NCBI GenBank assembly: GCA_964019415.1 | Contig: OZ025874.1 | Span: forward strand, 1,843,012 to 1,907,011 | DNA length: 64,000 nt | Direction: 5' to 3' | Source: Ianthella basta | Lineage: Eukaryota; Porifera; Demospongiae; Verongiida; Ianthellidae | Shown: piece by piece, positions 44,010-59,400 of the stretch | Layout of the letters: each line of letters opens with the position of its first letter | Numbering within the stretch: the stretch's first letter is position 1 | The notes under the pieces: model-generated | Databases searched by the model: none | What the model saw: the letters and a program-made list of their open reading frames with translations, nothing else | What the model was told of the DNA's origin: nothing | Made by a program: the position numbers and the translations under genes

Positions 44010-47000
44010 TGTCCTAGGGGGACACTATGTATTAAATGGGTTGTGTCCTAGGGGGACACTATGTATTAAATGGGTCGTGTACTAGGGGAACACTAAGTAT
44101 TAAATGGGTAGTGTACTAGGGGGACACTACGTATTAAAAGGGTAGTGTCCTAGGGGGACACTATGTATTAAATGGGTTGTGTCCTAGGGGGACACTATGT
44201 ATTAAATGGGTAGTGTCCTAGGGGGACACTACGCATTAAATGGGTAGTGTCCTAAGGGGACGCTACGCATTAAATGGGTAGTGTACTAAGAAGACACTAC
44301 GCATTAAATGGGTAGCGTCCTAGGGGGAAACCACGTATTAAATGTGTAGTGTCCTACGGGGACACTACGTATTAAATGGGGAGTGTCCTAGGGGGACACT
44401 ATGTATCAAATGGGTAGTGTACTATGGGGACACTACGTATTAAATGGGTAGTGTACTAGGGGGACACTACGTATTAAATGGGTAGTGTACTAAGGGGACG
44501 CTACGCATTAAATGGATAGTGTCCTAGGGGCAAACCACGTATTAAATGGGTAGTGTACTAGGGGGACACTGTATTAAATGGGTAGTGTACTAAAGGGACA
44601 CTACGTATTAAATTGGTAGTGTACTAGGGGGACGCTATGTATTAAATGGGTAGTGTACTAGGGGGACACTATGTATTAAATGGGTAGTGTACTAGGGGGA
44701 CACTATGAATTAAATGAGTAGTGTCCTAGGGGGACACTATGTATTAAATGGGTAGTGTACTAGGGGACACTACGTATTAAATGGATAGTGCACTAGGGGG
44801 ACACTACATATTAAATGGATAGTGTACTAGGGGGGACAGTACGTATTAAATGGGTAGTGTCCTAGGGGGACACTACGCATTAAATGTGTAGTGTACTAGG
44901 GGGACACAATGTATTAAATGGTGAGTGTCCTAGGGGGACACTAAGTATTAAATGGGTAGTGTACTAGGGGGACACTACGTATTAAATGTGTAGTGTACTA
45001 GGGGGACTCAATGTATTATATGGGGAGTGTCCTAGGGGGACACTATGTATTAAATGGGGAGTGTACTAGGGGGACACTACGTATTAAATTGGAAGTGTCC
45101 TAAGGGGACATTACGCATTAAATGTGTAGTGTACTAGGGGGACACAATGTATTAAATGGGCAGTGTCCTAGGGGGACACTACGTATTAAATGTGTAGTGT
45201 ACTAGGGGGACACAATGTATTAAATGGGTAGTGTACTAGGGGGACACTATGTATTAAATGGGTAGTGTCCTAGGGGACACTATGTATTAAATGGGTAGTG
45301 TCCTAAGGGAACACCAAGTATTAAATGTGTAGTGTCCTAAGGGGACACTACGCATTAAATGTGTAGTGTACTAGGGGGACACAATGTATTAAATGGGAAG
45401 TGTCCTAGGGAGACACTATGTATTAAATGGGTAGTGTCCTAGGGACACTATGTATTAAATGGGTAGTGTACTAGGGGGACACTACGTATTAAATGGGGAG
45501 TGTCCTAGGGGGACACTATGTATCAAATGGGTAGTGTACTATGGGGACACTACGTATTAAATGGGTAGTGTACTAGGGGGACACTACGTATTAAATGGGT
45601 AGTGTACTAAGGGGACGCTACGCATTAAATGGATAGTGTCCTAGGGGCAAACCACGTATTAAATGGGTAGTGTACTAGGGGGACACTGTATTAAATGGGT
45701 AGTGTACTAGGGGGACACTATGTATTAAATAAGTAGTGTACTAGGGGGACACTATGTATTAAATGGGTAGTGTACTAGGGGGACACTACGTATTAAATGG
45801 GTAGTGTACTACGGGGAACACTATGAATTAAATGGGTAGTGTCCTAAGGGGACACTAAGTATTAAATGGGTAGTGTACTAGGGGACACTACGTATTAAAT
45901 GGATAGTGCACTAGGGGGACACTACATATTAAATGGATAGTGTACTAGGGGGGACACTACGTATTAAATGGGTAGTGTCCTAGGGAAACACTACGCATTA
46001 AATGTGTAGTGTACTAGGGGGACACAATGTATTAAATGGGTAGTGTCCTAGGGGGACACTAAGTATTAAATGGGTAGTGTACTAGGGGGACACTACGTAT
46101 TAAATGTGTAGTGTACTAGGGGGACACAATGTATTATATGGGGAGTGTCCTAGGGGGACACTATGTATTAAATGGGGAGTGTACTAGGGGGACACTACGT
46201 ATTAAATGGGAAGTGTCCTAAGGGGACACTACGCATTAAATGTGTAGTGTACTAGGGGGACACAATGTATTAAATGGGTAGTGTCCTAGGGGGACACTAC
46301 GTATTAAATGTGTAGTGTACTAGGGGGACACAATGTATTAAATGGGTAGTGTCCTAGGGGGACACTATGTATTAAATGGGGAGTGTCCTAGGGGGACACT
46401 ATGTATTAAATGGGTAGTGTACTAGGGGGACTCTACGTATTAAATGGGTAGTGTACTAGGGGGACACTACGTATTAAATGGGTTGTGTACTAGGGGGACA
46501 CTACGTATTAAATGGGTAGTGTCCTAGGGAGACGCTACGCATTAAATGGGTAGTGTCCCAGGGGGAAACCACGTATTAAATGGGTAGTGTACTAGGGGGA
46601 CACTATGTATTAAATGGGGAGTGTCCTAGGGGGACACAATGTATTAAATGTGTAGTGTCCTAAGGGGACACTACGTATTAAATGTGTTGTGTCCTAGGGG
46701 GACACTATGTATTAAATGGGTCGTGTCCTAGGGACACTATGTATTAAATGGGTAGTGTCCTAGGGGGACACTATGTATTAAATGGGTAGTGTACTAGGGG
46801 GACACTACGTATTAAATTGGTAGTGTACTAGGGGGACACTACGTATTAAATGGGGAGTGCACTAGGGGGACACCACGTATTAAATGTGTAGTGTCCTAAG
46901 GGGACACTACGCATTAAATGGGTAGTGTACTAGGGGGACACAATGTATTGAATGGGTAGTGTCCTAGGGGGACACTAAGTATTAAATGGGTAGTGTCCTA

Positions 47001-50000
47001 AGGGGACACAATGTATTAAATGGGTAGTGTCCTAGGGGGACACTAAGTATTAAATGGGTAGTGTACTAGGGGGACACTACGTATTAAAAGGGTAGTGTCC
47101 TAGGGGGACACTATGTATTAAATGGGTTGTGTCCTAGGGGGACACTATGTATTAAATGGGTCATGTACTAGGGGGACACTACGTATTAAATGGGTAGTGT
47201 CCTAGGGGGACACTACGCATTAAATGGGTAGTGTCCTAAGGGGACGCTACGGATTAAATGGGTAGTGTACTAAGGGGACACTACGCATTAAATGGGTAGC
47301 GTCCTAGGGGGAAGCCACGTATTAAATGTGTAGTGTCCTACGGGGACACTACGTATTAAATGGGGAGTGTCCTAGGGGGACACTATGTATCAAATGGGTA
47401 GTGTACTATGGGGACACTACGTATTAAATGGGTAGTGTACTAGGGGGACACTACGTATTAAATGGGTAGTGTACTAGGGGGACACTACGTATTAAATGGG
47501 TAGTGTACTATGGGGACACTACGTATTAAATGGGTAGTGTACTAGGGGGACACTACGTATTAAATGGGTAGTGTACTAAGGGGATGCTACGCATTAAATG
47601 GATAGTGTCCTAGGGGCAAACCACGTATTAAATGGGTAGTGTACTAGGGGGACACTGTATTAAATGGGTAGTGTACTAGGGGGACACTACGTATTAAATG
47701 GGTAGTGTACTAGGGGGACGCTATGTATTAAATGGGTAGTGTACTAGGGGGACACTATGTATTAAATGGGTAGTGTACTAGGGGGATGCTACGCATTAAA
47801 TGGATAGTGTCCTAGGGGCAAACCACGTATTAAATGGGTAGTGTACTAGGGGGACACTGTATTAAATGGGTAGTGTACTAGGGGGACACTACGTATTAAA
47901 TGGGTAGTGTACTAGGGGGACGCTATGTATTAAATGGGTAGTGTACTAGGGGGACACTATGTATTAAATGGGTAGTGTACTAAGGGGATGCTACGCATTA
48001 AATGGATAGTGTCCTAGGGGCAAACCACGTATTAAATGGGTAGTGTACTAGGGGGACACTGTATTAAATGGGTAGTGTACTAGGGGGACACTACGTATTA
48101 AATGGGTAGTGTACTAGGGGGACGCTATGTATTAAATGGGTAGTGTACTAGGGGGACACTATGTATTAAATGGGTAGTGTACTAGGGGGACACTATGAAT
48201 TAAATGAGTAGTGTCCTAAGGGGACACTATGTATTAAATGGGTAGTGTACTAGGGGGACACTACATATTAAATGGATAGTGCACTAGGGGGACACTACAT
48301 ATTAAATGGATAGTGTACTAGGGGGGACAGTACGTATTAAATGGGTAGTGTCCTAGGGGACAGTACGCATTAAATGTGTAGTGTACTAGGGGGACACAAT
48401 GTATTAAATGTGTAGTGTACTAGGGGGACACTATGTATTAAATGGGGAGTGTACTAGGGGGACACTACGTATTAAATGGGAAGTGTCCTAAGGGGACACT
48501 ACGCATTAAATGTGTAGTGTACTAGGGGGACACAATGTATTAAATGGGTAGTGTCCTAGGGGGACACTACGTATTAAATGTGTAGTGTACTAGGGGGACA
48601 CAATGTATTAAATGGGTAGTGTCCTAGGGGGACACTATGTATTAAATGGGGAGTGTCCTAGGGGACACTATGTATTAAATGGGTAGTGTCCTAGGGGAAC
48701 ACCAAGTATTAAATGTGTAGTGTCCTAAGGGGACACTACGCATTAAATGTGTAGTGTACTAGGGGGACACTACGTATTAAATGGGTAGTGTACTAGGGGG
48801 ACACTATGTATTAAATGGGTAGTGTCCTAGGGACACTATGTATTAAATGGGTAGTGTACTAGGGGGACACTACGTATTAAATGGGGAGTGTACTAGGGGG
48901 ACACTATGTATCAAATGGGTAGTGTACTATGGGGACACTACGTATTAAATGGGTAGTGTACTAGGGGGACACTACGTATTAAATGGGTAGTGTACTAAGG
49001 GGATGCTACGCATTAAATGGATAGTGTCCTAGGGGCAAACCACGTATTAAATGGGTAGTGTACTAGGGGGACACTGTATTAAATGGGTAGTGTACTAGGG
49101 GGACACTACGTATTAAATGGGTAGTGTACTAGGGGGACGCTATGTATTAAATGGGTAGTGTACTAGGGGGACACTATGTATTAAATGGGTAGTGTACTAG
49201 GGGGACACTATGAATTAAATGGGTAGTGTCCTAAGGGGACACTAAGTATTAAATGGGTAGTGTACTAGGGGACACTGCGTATTAAATGGATAGTGCACTA
49301 GGGGGACAGTACATATTAAATGGATAGTGTACTAGGGGGGACAGTACGTATTAAATGGGTAGTGTCCTAGGAGGACACTACGCATTAAATGTGTAGTGTA
49401 CTAGGGGGACACAATGTATTAAATGGGTAGTGTCCTAGGGGGACACTAAGTATTAAATGGGTAGTGTACTAGGGGGACACTACGTATTAAATGTGTAGTG
49501 TACTAGGGGGACACAATGTATTATATGGGGAGTGTCCTAGGGGGACACTATGTATTAAATGGGGAGTGTACTAGGGGGACACTACGTATTAAATGGGAAG
49601 TGTCCTAAGGGGACACTACGCATTAAATGTGTAGTGTACTAGGGGGACACAATGTATTAAATGGGTAGTGTCCTAGGGGGACACTACGTATTAAATGTGT
49701 AGTGTACTAGGGGGACACAATGTATTAAATGGGTAGTGTCCTAGGGGGACACTATGTATTAAATGGGTAGTGTCCTAGGGACACTATGTATTAAATGGGT
49801 AGTGTACTAGGGGGACACTACGTATTAAATGGGAAGTGTCCTAGGGGGACACTAAGTATTAAATGGGTAGTGTACTAGGGGGACACTACGTATTAAATGG
49901 GGAGTGTCCTAGGGGGACACTACGTATTAAATGGATAGTGTACTAGGGGGACACTATGTATTAAATGGGTAGTGTCCTAGGGGGACACTACGCATTAAAT

Positions 50001-53000
50001 GGGTAGTGTCCTAAGGGGACGCTACGGATTAAATGGGTAGTGTACTAAGGGGACACTACGCATTAAATGGGTAGCGTCCTAGGGGGAAGCCACGTATTAA
50101 ATGTGTAGTGTCCTACGGGGACACTACGAATTAAATGGGGAGTGTCCTAGGGGGACACTATGTATCAAATGGGTAGTGTACTATGGGAACACTACGTATT
50201 AAATGGGTAGTGTACTAGGGGGACACTACGTATTAAATGGGTAGTGTACTAAGGGGATGCTACGCATTAAATGGATAGTGTCCTAGGGGCAAACCACGTA
50301 TTAAATGGGTAGTGTACTAGGGGGACACTGTATTAAATGGGTAGTGTACTAGGGGGACACTACGTATTAAATGGGTAGTGTACTAGGGGGACGCTATGTA
50401 TTAAATGGGTAGTGTACTAGGGTGACACTATGTATTAAATGGGTAGTGTACTAGGGGGACACTATGAATTAAATGAGTAGTGTCCTAAATGGACACTATG
50501 TATTAAATGGGTATTGTACTAGGGGACACTACGTATTAAATGGATAGTGCACTAGGGGGACACTACATATTAAATGGATAGTGTACTAGGGGGGACAGTA
50601 CGTATTAAATGGGTAGTGTCCTAGGGGACACTACGCTTTAAATGTGTAGTGTACTAGGGGGACACAATGTATTAAATGGGTAGTGTCCTAGGGGGACACT
50701 AAGTATTAAATGGGTAGTGTACTAGGGGGACACTACGTATTAAATGTGTATGGTACTAGGGGGACACAATGTATTATATGGGGAGTGTCCTAGGGGGACA
50801 CTATGTATTAAATGGGGAGTGTACTAGGGGGACACTACGTATTAAATGGGAAGTGTCCTAAGGGGACACTACGCATTAAATGTGTAGTGTACTAGGGGGA
50901 CACAATGTATTAAATGGGTAGTGTCTTAGGGGGACACTACGTATTAAATGTGTAGTGTACTAGGGGGACACAATGTATTAAATGGGGAGTGTCCTAGGGG
51001 GACACTATGTATTAAATGGGTAGTGTCCTAGGGGACACTATGTATTAAATGGGTAGTGTCCTAGGGGAACACCAAGTATTAAATGTGTAGTGCCCTAAGG
51101 GGACACTACGCATTAAATGTGTAGTGTACTAGGGGGACACAATGTATTAAATGGGAAGTGTCCTAGGGGGACACTATGTATTAAATGGGTAGTGTCCTAG
51201 GGACACTATGTATTAAATGGGTAGTGTACTAGGGGGACACTACGTATTAAATGGGGAGTGTCCTAGGGGGACACTATGTATCAAATGGGTAGTGTACTAT
51301 GGGGACACTACGCATTAAATGGGTAGTGTACTAGGGGGACACTACGTATTAAATGGGTAGTGTACTAAGGGGACGCTACGCATTAAATGGATAGTGTCCT
51401 AGGGGCAAACCACGTATTAAATGGGTAGTGTACTAGGGGGACACTGTATTAAATGGGTAGTGTACTAGGGGGACACTACGTATTAAATGGGTAGTGTCCT
51501 AGGGGGACGCTATGTATTAAATGGGTAGTGTACTAGGGGGACACTATGTATTAAATGGGTAGTGTACTAGGGGGACACTATGAATTAAATGGGTAGTGTC
51601 CTAAGGGGACACTAAGTATTAAATGGGTAGTGTACTAGGGGACACTGCGTATTAAATGGATAGTGCACTAGGGGGACAGTACATATTAAATGGATAGTGT
51701 ACTAGGGGGGACAGTACGTATCAAATGGGTAGTGTCCTAGGGGGACACTACGCATTAAATGTGTAGTGTACTAGGGGGACACAATGTATTAAATGGGTAG
51801 TGTCCTAGGGGGACACTAAGTATTAAATGGGTAGTGTACTAGGGGGACACTACGTATTAAATGTGTAGTGTACTAGGGGGACACAATGTATTATATGGGG
51901 AGTGTCCTAGGGGGACACTATGTATTAAATGGGGAGTGTACTAGGGGGACACTACGTATTAAATGGGAAGTGTCCTAAGGGGACACTACGCATTAAATGT
52001 GTAGTGTACTAGGGGGACACAATGTATTAAATGGGTAGTGTCCTAGGGGGACACTACGTATTAAATGTGTAGTGTACTAGGGGGACACAATGTATTAAAT
52101 GGGTAGTGTCCTAGGGGGACACTATGTATTAAATGGGTAGTGTCCTAGGGACACTATGTATTAAATGGGTAGTGTACTAGGGGGACACTACGTATTAAAT
52201 GGGAAGTGTCCTAGGGGGACACTAAGTATTAAATGGGTAGTGTACTAGGGGGACACTACGTATTAAATGGGGAGTGTCCTAGGGGGACACTACGTATTAA
52301 ATGGATAGTGTACTAGGGGGACACTATGTATTAAATGGGTCGTGTCCTAGGGGGACACTACGCATCAAATGGGTAGTGTCCTAGGGGGACACTACGTATT
52401 AAATGGGTAGTGTCCTAGGGGGACACTACGCATTAAATGGGAAGTGTTCTAAGGGGACACTACGCATTAAATGGGTAGTGTCCTAAGGGGACGCTACGCA
52501 TTAAATGGGTAGTGTCCTAGGGGGAAACCACGTTTTAAATGTGTAGTGTCCTAGGGGGACACTACGTATTAAATGGGTAGTGTCCTAGGGGGACACTACG
52601 CATTAAATGTGTAGTGTCCTAAGGGGACACTACGCATTAAATGAGTAGTGTCCTAAGGGGACACAATGTATTAAATGGGTAGTGTCTTAGGGACACTATG
52701 TATTAAATGGGTAGTGTACTAGCGGGACACTACGTAGTAAATGGATAGTGCACTAGGGGGACACTATGTATTAAATGGGTCGTGTCCTAAGGGGACACTA
52801 CGCATCAAATGGGTAGTGTCCTAGGGGGACACTACGTATTAAATGGGTAGTGTCCTAGGGGGACACTACGCATTAAATGGGTAGTGTCCTAAGGGGACGC
52901 TACGCATTAAATGGGTAGTGTACTAAGGGGATGCTACGCATTAAATGGGTAGCGTCCTAGGGGGAAACCACGTATTAAATGTGTAGTGTACTAGGGGGAC

Positions 53001-53497
53001 ACTATGTATTAAATGGGTAGTGTACTAGGGGGACTCTACGTATTAAATGGGTAGTGTACTAGGGGGACACTACGTATTAAATGGGTTGTGTACTAAGGGG
53101 ACACTACGTATTAAATGGGTAGTGTCCTAGGGGGACGCTACGCATTAAATGGGTAGTGTCCCAGGGGGAAACCACGTATTAAATGGGTAGTGTACTAGGG
53201 GGACACTATGTATTAAATGGGGAGTGTACTAGGGGGACACAATGTATTAAATGGGTAGTGTCCTAAGGGGACACTACGTATTAAATGTGTTGTGTCCTAG
53301 GGGGACACAATGTATTAAATGGGTCGTGTCCTAGGGGGACACAATGTATTAAATGGGTAGTGTCCTAGGGGGACACTAAGTATTAAATGGGTAGTGTACT
53401 AGGGAGACACTACGTATTAAATTGGTAGTGTACTAGGGGGACACAATGTATTATATGGGGAGTGTCCTAGGGGGACACTATGTATTAAATGGGGAGT
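44010..53497. repeat. 9.49-kb satellite super-repeat, copy 1
   Basis: The marker GGGGCAAACCACG (position of its CAAACC) is at 44531, 45648, 47617, 47819, 48021, 49036, 50290 and 51406. The same series, offset by 9487-9488 and later 10705, occurs in the next segment. The left boundary is placed where variants before 44010 and 53497 stop matching. Confidence 0.8.
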
Positions 53498-56400
53498 GTA
53501 CTAGGGGGACACTATGTATTAAATGGGTTGTGTCCTAGGGGGACACTATGTATTAAATGGGTCGTGTACTAGGGGAACACTAAGTATTAAATGGGTAGTG
53601 TACTAGGGGGACACTACGTATTAAAAGGGTAGTGTCCTAGGGGGACACTATGTATTAAATGGGTTGTGTCCTAGGGGGACACTATGTATTAAATGTGTAG
53701 TGTCCTAGGGGGACACTACGCATTAAATGGGTAGTGTCCTAAGGGGACGCTACGCATTAAATGGGTAGTGTACTAAGGGGACACTACGCATTAAATGGGT
53801 AGCGTCCTAGGGGGAAACCACGTATTAAATGTGTAGTGTCCTACGGGGACACTACGTATTAAATGGGGAGTGTCCTAGGGGGACACTATGTATCAAATGG
53901 GTAGTATACTATGGGGACACTACGTATTAAATGGGTAGTGTACTAGGGGGACACTACGTATTAAATGGGTAGTGTACTAAGGGGACGCTACGCATTAAAT
54001 GGATAGTTTCCTAGGGGCAAACCACGTATTAAATGGGTAGTGTACTAGGGGGACACTGTATTAAATGGGTAGTGTACTAAAGGGACACTACGTATTAAAT
54101 TGGTAGTGTACTAGGGGGACGCTATGTATTAAATGGGTAGTGTACTAGGGGGACACTATGTATTAAATGGGTAGTGTACTAGGGGGACACTATGAATTAA
54201 ATGAGTAGTGTCCTAGGGGGACACTATGTATTAAATGGGTAGTGTACTAGGGGACACTACGTATTAAATGGATAGTGCACTAGGGGGACACTACATATTA
54301 AATGGATAGTATACTAGGGGGGACAGTACGTATTAAATGGGTAGTGTCCTAGGGGGACACTACGCATTAAATGTGTAGTGTACTAGGGGGACACAATGTA
54401 TTAAATGGTGAGTGTCCTAGGGGGACACTAAGTATTAAATGGGTAGTGTACTAGGGGGACACTACGTATTAAATGTGTAGTGTACTAGGGGGACACAATG
54501 TATTATATGGGGAGTGTCCTAGGGGGACACTATGTATTAAATGGGTAGTGTACTAGGGGGACACTACGTATTAAATTGGAAGTGTCCTAAGGGGACATTA
54601 CGCATTAAATGTGTAGTGTACTAGGGGGACACAATGTATTAAATGGGCAGTGTCCTAGGGGGACACTACGTATTAAATGTGTAGTGTACTAGGGGGACGC
54701 AATGTATTAAATGGGTAGTGTACTAGGGGGACACTATGTATTAAATGGGGAGTGTCCTAGGGGACACTATGTATTAAATGGGTAGTGTCCTAAGGGAACA
54801 CCAAGTATTAAATGTGTAGTGTCCTAAGGGGACACTACGCATTAAATGTGTAGTGTACTAGGGGGACACAATGTATTTAATGGGAAGTGTCCTAGGGGGA
54901 CACTATGTATTAAATGGGTAGTGTCCTAGGGACACTATGTATTAAATGGGTAGTGTACTAGGGGGACACTACGTATTAAATGGGGAGTGTCCTAGGGGGA
55001 CACTATGTATCAAATGGGTAGTGTACTATGGGGACACTACGTATTAAATGGGTAGTGTACTAGGGGGACACTACGTATTAAATGGGTAGTGTACTAAGGG
55101 GATGCTACGCATTAAATGGATAGTGTCCTAGGGGCAAACCACGTATTAAATGGGTAGTGTACTAGGGGGACACTGTATTAAATGGGTAGTGTACTAGGGG
55201 GACACTATGTATTAAATAAGTAGTGTACTAGGGGGACACTATGTATTAAATGGGTAGTGTACTTGGGGGACACTATGTATTAAATGGGTAGTGTACTAGG
55301 GGGACACTATGAATTAAATGGGTAGTGTCCTAAGGGGACACTAAGTATTAAATGGGTAGTGTACTAGGGGACACTACGTATTAAATGGATAGTGCACTAG
55401 GGGGACACTACATATTAAATGGATAGTGTACTAGGGGGGACAGTACGTATTAAATGGGTAGTGTCCTAAGGAAACACTACGCATTAAATGTGTAGTGTAC
55501 TAGGGGGACACAATGTATTAAATGTGCAGTGTCCTAGGGGGACACTAAGTATTAAATGGGTAGTGTACTAGGGGGACACTACGTATTAAATGTGTAGTGT
55601 ACTAGGGGGACACAATGTATTATATGGGGAGTGTCCTAGGGGGACACTATGTATTAAATGGGGAGTGTACTAGGGGGACACTACGTATTAAATGGGAAGT
55701 GTCCTAAGGGGACACTACGCATTAAATGTGTAGTGTACTAGGGGGACACAATGTATTAAATGGGTAGTGTCTTAGGGGGACACTACGTATTAAATGTGTA
55801 GTGTACTAGGGGGACACAATGTATTAAATGGGTAGTGTCCTAGGGGGACACTATGTATTAAATGGGGAGTGTCCTAGGGGGACACTATGTATTAAATGGG
55901 TAGTGTACTAGGGGGACTCTACGTATTTAATGGGTAGTGTACTAGGGGGACACTACGTATTAAATGGGTTGTGTACTAGGGGGACACTACGTATTAAATG
56001 GGTAGTGTCCTAGGGAGACGCTACGCATTAAATGGGTAGTGTCCCAGGGGGAAACCACGTATTAAATGGGTAGTGTACTAGGGGGACACTATGTATTAAA
56101 TGGGGAGTATCCTAGGGGGACACAATGTATTAAATGGGTAGTGTCCTAAGGGGACACTAAGTATTAAATGTGTTGTGTCCTAGGGGGACACTATGTATTA
56201 AATGGGTCGTGTCCTAGGGGGACACAATGTATTAAATGTGTAGTGTCCTAAGGGGACGCTACGCATTAAATGGGTAGTGTCCTAGGGGGAAACCACGTAT
56301 TAAATGGGTAGTGTCCTAGGGGGACACTACGTATTAAATGTGTAGTGTCCTAGGGGGACACTATGTATTAAATGGGTAGTGTACTAGGGGGACACTACGT

Positions 56401-59400
56401 ATTAAATTGGTAGTGTACTAAGGGGACACTACGTATTAAATGGGGAGTGCACTAGGGGGACACCACGTATTAAATGTGTAGTGTCCTAAGGGGACACTAC
56501 GCATTAAATGGGTAGTGTACTAGGGGGACACAATGTATTGAATGGGTAGTGTCCTAGGGGGACACTAAGTATTAAATGGGTAGTGTCCTAAGGGGACACA
56601 ATGTATTAAATGGGTAGTGTCCTAGGGGGACACTAAGTATTAAATGGGTAGTGTACTAGGGGGACACTACGTATTAAAAGGGTAGTGTCCTAGGGGGACA
56701 CTATGTATTAAATGGGTTGTGTCCTAGGGGGACACTATGTATTAAATGGGTCATGTACTAGGGGGACACTACGTATTAAATGGGTAGTGTCCTAGGGGGA
56801 CACTACGCATTAAATGGGTAGTGTCCTAAGGGGACGCTACGGATTAAATGGGTAGTGTACTAAGGGGACACTACGCATTAAATGGGTAGCGTCCTAGGGG
56901 GAAGCCACGTATTAAATGTGTAGTGTCCTACGGGGACACTACGTATTAAATGGGGAGTGTCCTAGGGGGACACTATGTATCAAATGGGTAGTGTACTATG
57001 GGGACACTACGTATTAAATGGGTAGTGTACTAGGGGGACACTACGTATTAAATGGGTAGTGTACTAAGGGGATGCTACGCATTAAATGGATAGTGTCCTA
57101 GGGGCAAACCACGTATTAAATGGGTAGTGTACTAGGGGGACACTGTATTAAATGGGTAGTGTACTAGGGGGACACTACGTATTAAATGGGTAGTGTACTA
57201 GGGGGACGCTATGTATTAAATGGGTAGTGTACTAGGGGGACACTATGTATTAAATGGGTAGTGTACTAGGGGGATGCTACGCATTAAATGGATAGTGTCC
57301 TAGGGGCAAACCACGTATTAAATGGGTAGTGTACTAGGGGGACACTGTATTAAATGGGTAGTGTACTAGGGGGACACTACGTATTAAATGGGTAGTGTAC
57401 TAGGGGGACGCTATGTATTAAATGGGTAGTGTACTAGGGGGACACTATGTATTAAATGGGTAGTGTACTAAGGGGATGCTACGCATTAAATGGATAGTGT
57501 CCTAGGGGCAAACCACGTATTAAATGGGTAGTGTACTAGGGGGACACTGTATTAAATGGGTAGTGTACTAGGGGGACACTACGTATTAAATGGGTAGTGT
57601 ACTAGGGGGACGCTATGTATTAAATGGGTAGTGTACTAGGGGGACACTATGTATTAAATGGGTAGTGTACTAGGGGGACACTATGAATTAAATGAGTAGT
57701 GTCCTAAGGGGACACTATGTATTAAATGGGTAGTGTACTAGGGGGACACTACGTATTAAATGGATAGTGCACTAGGGGGACACTACATATTAAATGGATA
57801 GTGTACTAGGGGGGACAGTACGTATTAAATGGGAAGTGTCCTAGGGGACAGTACGCATTAAATGTGTAGTGTACTAGGGGGACACAATGTATTAAATGTG
57901 TAGTGTACTAGGGGGACACTATGTATTAAATGGGGAGTGTACTAGGGGGACACTACGTATTAAATGGGAAGTGTCCTAAGGGGACACTACGCATTAAATG
58001 TGTAGTGTACTAGGGGGACACAATGTATTAAATGGATAGTGTACTAGGGGGGCACTACGTATTAAATGTGTAGTGTACTAGGGGGACACAATGTATTAAA
58101 TGGGTAGTGTCCTAGGGGGACACTATGTATTAAATGGGGAGTGTCCTAGGGGACACTATGTATTAAATGGGTAGTGTCCTAGGGGAACACCAAGTATTAA
58201 ATGTGTAGTGTCCTAAGGGGACACTACGCATTAAATGTGTAGTGTACTAGGGGGACACTACGTATTAAATGGGTAGTGTACTAGGGGGACACTATGTATT
58301 AAATGGGTAGTGTCCTAGGGACACTATGTATTAAATGGGTAGTGTACTAGGGGGACACTACGTATTAAATGGGGAGTGTACTAGGGGGACACTATGTATC
58401 AAATGGGTAGTGTACTATGGGGACACTACGTATTAAATGGGTAGTGTACTAGGGGGACACTACGTATTAAATGGGCAGTGTACTAAGGGGATGCTACGCA
58501 TTAAATGGATAGTGTCCTAGGGGCAAACCACGTATTAAATGGGTAGTGTTCTAGGGGGACACTGTATTAAATGGGTAGTGTACTAGGGGGACACTACGTA
58601 TTAAATGGGTAGTGTACTAGGGGGACGCTATGTATTAAATGGGTAGTGTACTAGGGGGACACTATGTATTAAATGGGTAGTGTACTAAGGGGATGCTACG
58701 CATTAAATGGATAGTGTCCTAGGGGCAAACCACGTATTAAATGGGTAGTGTACTAGGGGGACACTGTATTAAATGGGTAGTGTACTAGGGGGACACTACG
58801 TATTAAATGGGTAGTGTACTAGGGGGACGCTATGTATTAAATGGGTAGTGTACTAGTGGGACACTATGTATTAAATGGGTAGTGTACTAGGGGGACACTA
58901 TGAATTAAATGAGTAGTGTCCTAAGGGGACACTATGTATTAAATGGGTAGTGTACTAGGGGGACACTACATATTAAATGGATAGTGCACTAGGGGGACAC
59001 TACATATTAAATGGATAGTGTACTAGGGGGGACAGTACGTATTAAATGGGTAGTGTCCTAGGGGACAGTACGCATTAAATGTGTAGTGTACTAGGGGGAC
59101 ACAATGTATTAAATGTGTAGTGTACTAGGGGGACACTATGTATTAAATGGGGAGTGTACTAGGGGGACACTACGTATTAAATGGGAAGTGTCCTAAGGGG
59201 ACACTACGCATTAAATGTGTAGTGTACTAGGGGGACACAATGTATTAAATGGGTAGTGTCCTAGGGGGACACTACGTATTAAATGTGTAGTGTACTAGGG
59301 GGACACAATGTATTAAATGGGTAGTGTCCTAGGGGGACACTATGTATTAAATGGGGAGTGTCCTAGGGGACACTATGTATTAAATGGGTAGTGTCCTAGG

